Positions 6,769 through 12,549 of a stretch of 15,173 nucleotides of DNA are shown piece after piece. The stretch lies in assembly GCA_030824295.1 (NCBI GenBank), contig JAVBYA010000478.1, forward strand, positions 1 through 15,173, written 5' to 3'. How positions within the stretch are numbered: position 1 is the first letter of the stretch; each line of letters starts with the position of its first letter. This DNA is from Bacteroidota bacterium. Lineage in GTDB: Bacteria > Bacteroidota > Ignavibacteria > UBA10030 > UBA8401. The notes beneath the pieces are model-generated. The model saw only the letters and a list, made by a program, of their open reading frames with translations. It did no database searches and had not been told where the DNA came from. Both the position numbers and the translations under genes were made by a program.

Positions 6769-6913
6769 CCATTTCGAACGGAGCCTTGGACGCTTTCTCT
6801 GCTGCGTCGTGAGAAATCTGATACTACAATTCGTATGGCTCCGCGCTCCAGATTTCTCGTCCCGCAAATGAATGAAATAACGGCAGGACTCGAAATGGAA
6901 TTGAAACACACTC
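6769..6913. repeat. GIY-YIG-associated repeat unit 4 (subtype B, palindrome missing)
   Basis: 145 bp, which is exactly 22 bp shorter than unit 2. The head, inverted pair, B-type variable segment and GAAACACACTC tail are present, but the 22-bp palindrome is gone: GGACTCG joins AAATGG directly. No extra bases were lost or added at the junction. Confidence 0.85.
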
Positions 6914-7070
6914 CCATTTCGAACGGAGCCTTGGACTCCTTCATTGCTGCGTCGTGAGAAATCTGTGACTACGGTTCATATGGCTCCGCACTCCAGATTT
7001 CTCGTCCCGCAAAGTCGCTACTGCCGGCGGGGCTCGCCACGAAGTGGCCACTTCGTGGAAATGGAAATGA
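6914..7070. repeat. GIY-YIG-associated repeat unit 5 (subtype A)
   Basis: Last unit. Left stem GAGAAATCTG (6956-6965) pairs perfectly with CAGATTTCTC (6994-7003) across a 28-bp loop. The A-type variable segment and the intact 22-bp palindrome (7037-7058) follow. The tail GGAAATGGAAATGAG ends the array. Confidence 0.85.
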
Positions 7071-7093
7071 GTAATGATATTCCTTTAAAATGA

Positions 7094-7122
7094 AAGAAGG
7101 GGCCGCAGCCCCTTCTTTTTTT
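7094..7122. terminator. intrinsic terminator, probably for the minus-strand signalling operon
   Basis: Ten-bp perfect stem AAGAAGGGGC / GCCCCTTCTT with a CGCA loop. On the plus strand it is followed by seven T; on the minus strand the stem is followed by a T-rich TCATTTT. It lies 174 bp beyond the last gene of the signalling operon, and no plus-strand gene precedes it nearby. It also shields the repeat array from transcription on either side. Confidence 0.75.
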
Positions 7123-7170
7123 CTCATATACTATTCATCATTCATACGGCACCGCTCTTTGGCTCCTCCT

Positions 7171-7292
7171 GCGCGTCGACCTTGAACCCAATCGAAATTA
7201 CCGATCACCTTCTGTTTCTCTTGGTTCCAATATTTCTGCGTTGATCTGCGTCATCTGCGGGACCGCTGTTTTATCTCCATTGTCAATTGCTC
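7171..7292. repeat. dispersed two-block repeat, long form with internal CGCAGA repeat
   Basis: Contains the same two blocks as 3901-3939 (GCGCGTCGACCTTG at 7171-7184, ATTGTCAATTGCTC at 7279-7292), now 94 bp apart. The interval holds, on the minus strand, a CGCAGATGA-CGCAGATCAA-CGCAGAAAT series (about 7227-7260), a short tandem series of a kind seen in many environmental genomes. Nothing else is seen in the 7131-7295 spacer. Confidence 0.65.
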
Positions 7293-7295
7293 TTC

Positions 7296-8174
7296 TCAAC
7301 CAAGATACTTCTTCACCACCGCTATCAGTTCTTCCGGTTCCGTCGGTTTGGTGATGTACTCCGTCACGCCGATCCGTTTGGCGTGCTCCCGGAACTCGGA
7401 CTGGATGAACGCAGAGACGAGCACGAACGGCATCATGAACTTCTTGGTCCGTGTGTTCGTGAAGACATCCATTCCGGTGGGACGCCCGATACCGAAGTTG
7501 ATATCGCATAGCACCAGTGCCGGCTGTTTCTCCGCGATGATCCTCACCGCGGTCTCCGGCGTGTCCGCCGTAACGCATTGATATCCTGCCTCCTCCAGCG
7601 TCTTCCGCGTCAGGAAAAGCTGCGTCTCATTGTCGTCCGCCACCAGTACCAATGGCCCGGTCGGAGCGGGAGCTGCCGCAGGGGCAGGGGCCGGTGCGGG
7701 AACTGATGCTGGAGGAGAAGCCGGGGCTTTCTTCTTTGCAGGCGGCGCCGGAGCAGGGGCCGCTGTTTCTTCCGGCGGTAATCCCGGAGCATGCTGTTTC
7801 AATTGTTCGGAACGGGACATCACATCCGATGGTTTGGTTTCCTTCGGTGCTTTCGGTGCTTTGGCGGGTGCTGCAGCGTTGGCAGCAGCAGCCGTTTTTT
7901 CGAACCGCTCCTGAATGAGGATGCGGTCCTCATCCGTGATCTTATATTGTTTCCGGAGGTCCCCCATGAATGTGACCCCTTTGCGTTCCCGTTCCTTCAC
8001 CTTTCGGATGTACGTGTCTACGCGGATCTCATCCTCCACCTTCCGGTATTCCTCGTCCGGCATCTTCAGCGTCCGCCGTGCGGCATCGATCTGGGACTGT
8101 ACTGCTGTGGTGATGAATCCCGCCTCGAAAGCTTCGGCGAGCAATGTGATCAGGTCTTCGCGTTTCATAGTCAT
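7296..8174 (-). CDS. response regulator receiver protein with helical N-domain and Ala/Pro linker
   Basis: 292 residues in three parts. Residues 1-95 are charged and helical (SQIDAARRTLKMPDEEYRKVEDEIR) and not a known output domain to me. Residues about 96-172 are an Ala/Pro/Lys-rich flexible linker. Residues 173-292 are a REC domain with ADDNET (acid pocket), the phospho-acceptor in CDINFG (D224), the conserved Ser in LVSAF and the Lys in ITKP, so it should be phosphorylated. The loop after the aspartate (INFGIGRPTG) is unusual and identical in kind to that of the upstream receiver. No DNA-binding output domain exists; output is probably by protein contact through the N-domain. It is the last gene of the minus-strand operon, 39 bp behind the other receiver. 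The start may be M1 (8174) or M3 (8168). Confidence 0.9.
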   Translation of the reverse strand: MTMKREDLITLLAEAFEAGFITTAVQSQIDAARRTLKMPDEEYRKVEDEIRVDTYIRKVKERERKGVTFMGDLRKQYKITDEDRILIQERFEKTAAAANAAAPAKAPKAPKETKPSDVMSRSEQLKQHAPGLPPEETAAPAPAPPAKKKAPASPPASVPAPAPAPAAAPAPTGPLVLVADDNETQLFLTRKTLEEAGYQCVTADTPETAVRIIAEKQPALVLCDINFGIGRPTGMDVFTNTRTKKFMMPFVLVSAFIQSEFREHAKRIGVTEYITKPTEPEELIAVVKKYLG

Positions 8175-8186
8175 GAGGGACGAGCA

Positions 8187-8208
8187 GTACCGGCGTGTTC
8201 GCCGGTAC
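8187..8208. repeat. intercistronic hairpin between the two receiver genes
   Basis: Perfect 9-bp stem GTACCGGCG / CGCCGGTAC around a four-base loop. It fills most of the 39-bp gap between the receiver genes and ends 5 bp from the stop of one and 12 bp from the first codon of the next. No U-run, so it is not a terminator. It may stabilise the upstream message or tune expression of the last gene. Confidence 0.7.
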
Positions 8209-8213
8209 GCAGG

Positions 8214-8696
8214 TCATTGGTTGTTCGTGGGAATGCTGATGAGATGACGCAGTGTCGCCATCAGCACGGACGGCTCCACCGGTTTGACGAGATAATGGAT
8301 GATACCGGCATCGGCTGCGCGGCGCTTCACCTCTTCCTGCAGGAATGCAGTGATGATGATGCAATGGATGGAAGCATTCTGACGGCGGATCTCTGTGAGG
8401 ACCTCGATGCCGTTCGAACGGCCGATGCCGAAGTTGATGTCGCACAGGACGGCGGCCGGACGCTTCTCTGCCGCGATGCGGACCGCTGCGGTCGGCGACG
8501 TGGTAGTGACGCACTCGAATCCTTTGGATTCCATCAACCGCTTGATGAAGAGCAGATGGGTCTCATTATCGTCTGCAGCAAGGATCAGCGGCAGCGCGGT
8601 GTGTGAAGGATGCGGAACGTGCTCTTCGGAGATGACGGAGGAGCGTTCAATGGAGAGTGATAAAAATTCCTGGTTCATTCTTTTTCTTTCATTCAC
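8214..8696 (-). CDS. stand-alone response regulator receiver protein
   Basis: 160 residues. A variable 35-residue leader is followed by one REC domain (about 36-155): AADDNET acid pocket, phospho-acceptor in CDINFG (D86), Thr in IITAF, and Lys in LVKP. Nothing is fused to it, so it works like CheY-type single-domain receivers through a partner. It is a close paralogue of the next gene's REC domain (shared VLCDINFGIGR and AVRI-AEK-PA stretches), pointing to a local duplication. Its first codon is only 8 bp from the roadblock gene stop, so the two are surely co-transcribed. M7 (8678) is an alternative start after an A/G-rich run. Confidence 0.9.
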   Translation of the reverse strand: MNERKRMNQEFLSLSIERSSVISEEHVPHPSHTALPLILAADDNETHLLFIKRLMESKGFECVTTTSPTAAVRIAAEKRPAAVLCDINFGIGRSNGIEVLTEIRRQNASIHCIIITAFLQEEVKRRAADAGIIHYLVKPVEPSVLMATLRHLISIPTNNQ

Positions 8697-8704
8697 GCCG
8701 CGGG

Positions 8705-9079
8705 TCAGATACCCTTGGCGTATTTCCGCACCACGGAGCGCATGATGCTCAGGTTCGCTCCTGCCGAATCTGCGACCACATAAAAGAGCGCTTTGCCGGA
8801 TTTGGACATCGTCAGCAGATGCACCTGCGTGTCCATCGTAACAAAAATATCCTTCAGTCCGTCGTTCAAGCGGAGCATTTTGATGGTCTGCTGCTGCGCC
8901 CGGATCACTTCCATCATGTTCGCACTCGCCACATCCGGATCGAACTCCGGCCGCGCACTGTATGTATCCATGGAAAGTTCATCCGTGATCTCCACAACAC
9001 CGACAGCGATCGTTCCGTCCAGTTCGGACAGAACACCGTCGATGAAATCCCCTGCCAGCGTCCCTTTGCTGTATGCCAT
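8705..9079 (-). CDS. roadblock/LC7 domain protein
   Basis: 124 residues with the roadblock/LC7 pattern: FIDGVLSELDGTIAVGVVEI as helix plus strand, SARPEFDPDVASANMMEVIRAQQQTIKML as the long middle helix, then KDIFVTMDTQVHLLTMSKSGKALFYVVAD strands, and a terminal helix. Bacterial members (MglB-like) are small-GTPase activators or regulators, or sit beside kinases and phosphatases as scaffolds; no MglA-type GTPase is visible in this window. The frame extends 22 codons upstream to 9145, but that extension is not domain-like and M at 9079 (MAYSKGTL) follows a weak AAAGGCGG ribosome binding site. It lies 104 bp behind the phosphatase gene and 8 bp before the receiver gene, so it likely couples the phosphatase to the receivers. 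Confidence 0.78.
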   Translation of the reverse strand: MAYSKGTLAGDFIDGVLSELDGTIAVGVVEITDELSMDTYSARPEFDPDVASANMMEVIRAQQQTIKMLRLNDGLKDIFVTMDTQVHLLTMSKSGKALFYVVADSAGANLSIMRSVVRKYAKGI

Positions 9080-9183
9080 CGTCAACCGCCTTTTGTTGTT
9101 CGCGTATGGTGATCGCTCCCCAGAATGTACGGGTTTTTTCACCAAGATATCGGGACTTTGAGAACATTATAATGACCGTGGAA

Positions 9184-10377
9184 TCATACGATACGGACGA
9201 TGAGCGCCGTAACATCATCCTGTAAGGGATGCCCGCCGGCATGCGCAGTGACCGCCGAGACCAGGCGGGACGTGCTTTCAGCGGCGGAGCGGTCGAGCAG
9301 TGTGCGGAGTTCCGCGCTGACCCGCTCCATCCCGTATTGCTGACCGGCTACATCGGTTGTTTCGGTCATCCCGTCCGTCAGCAGGCAGAACAGGTCGCCG
9401 GATCGGAACGGCACCGCGGTCGCACTGAATTGGGTGGAAGCAGTGATGCCGAGCGCAAGGTTCTGGTTCCGGTACATGTCCGTCCTGCCGGTCACCGGGT
9501 CATACCGCAGCACGGGAGGATGCCCGGCCGTGACGATCGTGGCGGTCATTGCTGCACGGTCGAACAGCACCGCAGCGCAGGTGACGAACATGCTCTTCTT
9601 CGTGACGCGGTAGATGGTCTCGTTCACCTGACGCAGCAGCAGTGACGGGTCCGTTGTATGCTGCAGTTCCTGGATGATGCCGCTCTTGGTCATGGCGGAA
9701 AGGATCCCCGCGCCGGTGCCGTGTCCGGATGCATCGGCGATCACTGCCAGCAAGCGGTCCCCGCTGATCGGCAGAAGGTCATAGAAATCCCCGCCGATCT
9801 GTGCGGCCGGGACGCTCTTGCCGGACGCATCGCACCACGCAAGGGTCGTTCCTTCCTTTGGCAGCAGTGATTCATGGATGTCCTGCGCCAGCTTCATCTC
9901 CGTCTGCACCGTGATGAGGCGCTGCGTCTCTCGTCCTAACGCACGGACGAACAACGCATATCCCACTGAGATGAAGATGATGGCGGACATGCCGAATACG
10001 GTCCGCTTGACCGCGATGTCCGAGAGTTGTTCACTGCTGAAGGTAACGGGGATGTCCGCCGCCGCTTTCACATCCGGCACATCGGGAGCAAGGAACGCCG
10101 GTTGGAACAGAGAGAGTCCGAAGACGGAAAAGGTGAACAACACGATGACCATCACCAATAAGAATGGACGGTCGTAGAGCATCACGATGCTCCAGGAGAA
10201 ACCGCCGCACAGCAGTATCATTACTCCCAGCATCTGCCATGAACCGGGAATGAGCGATGCTTCCATGAGAAGCGTCAGCGGTCCGATGGTCGAGAAAAGG
10301 AAGAAGACCGCGGTCGCGAACTGTCGAAGGTCTTTCTTATCCATTGTTTTCCAGATGTTGTGGGGCATCGTCGACAT
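9184..10377 (-). CDS. membrane-anchored SpoIIE family PP2C-type protein phosphatase
   Basis: 397 residues. Four hydrophobic segments (about 20-43, 47-67, 71-91 and 125-145) form the membrane part, with an extracytoplasmic loop about 92-124. A short linker with a coiled-coil-like helix (149-172) leads to the SpoIIE phosphatase domain (about 165-397). Metal-binding motifs are intact: GGDFYD (195-200), DASGHG (215-220), LLTDGMTE and the final PLQDDVTALIVR. Enzymes of this type dephosphorylate Ser/Thr on anti-sigma-factor-antagonist-like partners or act downstream of receivers. No STAS or anti-sigma gene is nearby, so the partner may be the roadblock or receiver proteins. First gene of the operon. 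GAGGAA just upstream of 10377 supports this start over M4. Confidence 0.9.
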   Translation of the reverse strand: MSTMPHNIWKTMDKKDLRQFATAVFFLFSTIGPLTLLMEASLIPGSWQMLGVMILLCGGFSWSIVMLYDRPFLLVMVIVLFTFSVFGLSLFQPAFLAPDVPDVKAAADIPVTFSSEQLSDIAVKRTVFGMSAIIFISVGYALFVRALGRETQRLITVQTEMKLAQDIHESLLPKEGTTLAWCDASGKSVPAAQIGGDFYDLLPISGDRLLAVIADASGHGTGAGILSAMTKSGIIQELQHTTDPSLLLRQVNETIYRVTKKSMFVTCAAVLFDRAAMTATIVTAGHPPVLRYDPVTGRTDMYRNQNLALGITASTQFSATAVPFRSGDLFCLLTDGMTETTDVAGQQYGMERVSAELRTLLDRSAAESTSRLVSAVTAHAGGHPLQDDVTALIVRIV

Positions 10378-10450
10378 ACATTCCTCGCTGTTCCGATGTT
10401 GATATATCTGACCTGTTACGGTTCTGATGACCGGAAGATGCGAAAAACGA

Positions 10451-10479
10451 TTGAATTTTGCAGTAAAACTCCTTACACT
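10451..10479 (+). promoter_or_regulatory. possible sigma70-like promoter for the haem-protein gene
   Basis: TTGAAT (10451-10456) and TACACT (10474-10479) are 17 bp apart in the 108-bp divergent gap. If used, transcription would begin close to the ATG at 10486, giving a nearly leaderless message. Each hexamer matches only 4 of 6 consensus bases, and promoters in this phylum often follow another pattern. Confidence 0.25.
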
Positions 10480-10485
10480 TTCCCC

Positions 10486-10953
10486 ATGCTCAATCCCCGT
10501 TTCACTCGCATCATCCGCCGCTCCGCAACAGCACTCGGCGTGCTCCTTGTCGCCATCCAGTTCATTCCGTCATCGTTCGACCGTACCGATCCTCCGGTGA
10601 CCGGCGAACCGCCGTGGGACACGCCGCAGACGCGGACCACATTCATGACCGCATGCGGGGACTGTCACAGCAACGAAACGCGCTATCCCTGGTACAGCTC
10701 CATCGCACCCGGCTCCTGGCTGATCGAACATGATATTATAGAAGGACGCAGACATTTCAACGTATCGCAATGGGACCGGTCGCAGCGCGGCGGAGATGAT
10801 GCCCCCGAGGAGGTGCAGCGCGGCTCCATGCCGATCGGTCCGTATCTGCTCCTCCATCCGGAAGCGAACTTCACCGCAGACCAAAAACTGCGGTTCGTCG
10901 ACGGTCTCCGCCGCACCTTCGGGAACGGACATGCGGAGAACGGGAACGACTGA
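10486..10953 (+). CDS. membrane-anchored haem-binding domain protein (c-type, one CxxCH)
   Basis: 155 residues of the Haem_bd type. An N-terminal membrane anchor (about 13-30) is followed by a periplasmic domain with a single haem attachment motif CGDCH (57-61), preceded by the typical short spacer with PPWDTP. The distal ligand is probably M115 in the GSMP segment. Related proteins carry HSNETRYPWYS just after the motif, as here. The role is electron transfer or haem sensing at the cytoplasmic membrane; the partner is unknown. The frame is open for 42 codons upstream to 10360, but that part overlaps the divergent promoter region and M43 gives a clean membrane anchor, so 10486 is preferred. 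67 bp separate it from the M64 peptidase gene; co-transcription is possible. Confidence 0.88.
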   Translation: MLNPRFTRIIRRSATALGVLLVAIQFIPSSFDRTDPPVTGEPPWDTPQTRTTFMTACGDCHSNETRYPWYSSIAPGSWLIEHDIIEGRRHFNVSQWDRSQRGGDDAPEEVQRGSMPIGPYLLLHPEANFTADQKLRFVDGLRRTFGNGHAENGND

Positions 10954-11020
10954 ACCTGATCCGTTCCATTCAAGGGTGCTCATACCTACACCCCATCACA
11001 CCAATACAAAGGTCATCATC

Positions 11021-12439
11021 ATGCGCACACTCGTTCTTACCCTCCTCCTCTTTGCAGCGAACCTCTCGGCACAATCGCCGCTCTTCGACCGCTTCTTCAC
11101 GGAGCGGACGCTGCGGGTGGACTACCATCACACCGGCACGAAAGGAACAGAGATCTTCGCACTGGACAAAGTGTACGACGAAGGTGCGTGGCCCGGCAGC
11201 CGGACGCAGCTGCTCGATCCGCTGAACTACGGCGAGTACATGCTCCGCGTCTACGACGTGCAGAGCGGTACGCTCATCTTTACCCGCGGGTTCTCCTCCA
11301 TCTTCAACGAATGGCACTCCACGGATGAAGCGAATGCCGGCATCATGAAGACATTCCATGAGACGGTCCGCTTCCCCTTCCCGAAAGCGAACGTGCAGAT
11401 CACCATCAGCCGGCGCGACAAGCGGATGATCTTCCGCGAACTCTTCTCCGCCGTCATCGACCCGAACGATCCCTCCGTGGTGAACAAGCAGCGGCGCACC
11501 GCGCGGTTCAAACAGTCAAAACTGGTCGACAACGGATCGCCGGAGAAGAAAGTGGACCTGCTCATCGTCGGAGATGGTTATTCCAAAGCGGAGATGCAGA
11601 AGTTCCGCGATGACGCAAAGCATTATTCAGATGTGCTGTTCGGGACATCGCCGTTCAAGGAACGGAAGAAGGATTTCAACGTCTGGACCATCGAAGTGGA
11701 ATCCGCAGAGAGTGGCATCGACAAACCGGGAAAGAACGAATGGAAGGAGAATGCACTCGGCACCATGTATGACACCTTCGGCAGCGCACGCTACATCCTC
11801 ACTGAAGAGAACCGCACGCTGCGCGACATCGCCGGACAGGTACCGTACGACGCCATCGCCATTCTGGTGAACGACAACCGCTACGGAGGAGGAGGCATCT
11901 ACAATCTGTACACCACCTGCTTCACCAAGACCGATGCCAAGGGGATGGAATGGCAGATGGACTATGTGTTCGTGCATGAACTCGGGCATTCGTTCGGCGG
12001 ACTCGGGGATGAGTACTACACCTCCTCTGTCTCCTACACCGACTTTTACCAGTCCGGCGTGGAACCGTGGGAGCCGAACCTGACCGCCGCAAAGAGCCGC
12101 GAAGGATTGAAATGGTCCTCCATGGTGGACGCCGCAACACCCATCCCCACACCGTGGAACAAACAAGCATACGATTCACTTGAAGCGTTGCGCGGAAAGC
12201 TAGACCGACTAGCCCCTGATTACTACGCCAAAAGAGAGCCGCTCTATCAGGCAACGCAGGACATCGTGAAGAATGCGGAGTACAAAGGCAAGGTCGGCAC
12301 CTTCGAAGGGGCCGGCTATGTGTCGCAGGGTATCTACCGTCCTGCCGTGGACTGCCGGATGTTCTCCCTGAGTCTCGTCGGTTTCGACCCGGTCTGCTCC
12401 GCAGCCATCGAAAAGGTGATCGATTCGTATGTAAAGTAG
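11021..12439 (+). CDS. secreted M64 family metallopeptidase
   Basis: 472 residues. Signal peptide 1-18 (MRTLVLTLLLFAANLSAQ), then the N-terminal beta domain of the family (about 25-160) and the M64 catalytic domain. That domain opens with VDLLIVGDGYSKAEMQKF and SPFKERKKDFNVWTIEVESAESGID, both hallmarks. The zinc site is HELGH (319-323) within HELGHSFGGLGDEY, where the family carries its ligands and catalytic glutamate (E320). Founding members cleave immunoglobulin A; in free-living Bacteroidota the substrate is unknown, so IgA should not be assumed. The frame extends upstream to 10796 but overlaps the haem-protein gene, and the start at 11021 gives the signal peptide. No Shine-Dalgarno motif is seen. 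The gene is followed by a 16-bp tandem repeat. Confidence 0.92.
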   Translation: MRTLVLTLLLFAANLSAQSPLFDRFFTERTLRVDYHHTGTKGTEIFALDKVYDEGAWPGSRTQLLDPLNYGEYMLRVYDVQSGTLIFTRGFSSIFNEWHSTDEANAGIMKTFHETVRFPFPKANVQITISRRDKRMIFRELFSAVIDPNDPSVVNKQRRTARFKQSKLVDNGSPEKKVDLLIVGDGYSKAEMQKFRDDAKHYSDVLFGTSPFKERKKDFNVWTIEVESAESGIDKPGKNEWKENALGTMYDTFGSARYILTEENRTLRDIAGQVPYDAIAILVNDNRYGGGGIYNLYTTCFTKTDAKGMEWQMDYVFVHELGHSFGGLGDEYYTSSVSYTDFYQSGVEPWEPNLTAAKSREGLKWSSMVDAATPIPTPWNKQAYDSLEALRGKLDRLAPDYYAKREPLYQATQDIVKNAEYKGKVGTFEGAGYVSQGIYRPAVDCRMFSLSLVGFDPVCSAAIEKVIDSYVK

Positions 12440-12487
12440 TGGAGTCGGGAAGTGATGGAGTCGTGGAGTAATGGAGTCGTGAAGTCG
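12440..12487. repeat. 16-bp tandem repeat, three units
   Basis: TGGAGTCGGGAAGTGA, TGGAGTCGTGGAGTAA and TGGAGTCGTGAAGTCG run head to tail, starting at the first base after the M64 stop codon. The units differ at a few positions, always in the second half or at the ninth base. Possible function unknown; such repeats can change copy number. Confidence 0.8.
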
Positions 12488-12500
12488 GGGAAATGAATAC

Positions 12501-12534
12501 TTTTGCAATCTTGTAGTCTTTTGATCTTGTAATC
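12501..12534. repeat. degenerate two-unit direct repeat before the PHP gene
   Basis: TTTTGCAATCTTGTAGTC (12501-12518) followed by TTTTGATCTTGTAATC (12519-12534). The second unit lacks two bases. It lies 15 bp before the PHP start and could overlap its promoter. No clear promoter boxes were recognised. Confidence 0.6.
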
Positions 12535-12549
12535 CTTATTGGAGTCCTT

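Noticed and set aside
6733..6957. Open frames running through the repeat units on both strands
   Set aside because: They translate the same repeat text again and again (for example SGARSHTN), lack any protein-like feature and differ by unit; they are by-products of the repeats.
5998..7070. CRISPR array
   Set aside because: Units are 145-172 bp, adjoin each other without unique spacers, contain internal inverted repeats, and no cas gene is near.
5998..7130. Insertion sequence with a DDE or HUH transposase
   Set aside because: The only gene is a GIY-YIG protein; no transposase motif or target-site duplication was seen.
7791..8606. Long plus-strand open frame across both receiver genes
   Set aside because: It crosses the operon gap and hairpin on the opposite strand; both receivers have intact motifs, so this frame is a shadow.
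10796..11020. 75-codon upstream extension of the M64 peptidase
   Set aside because: It overlaps the haem-protein gene in another frame, and the inner start yields the signal peptide expected for this family.
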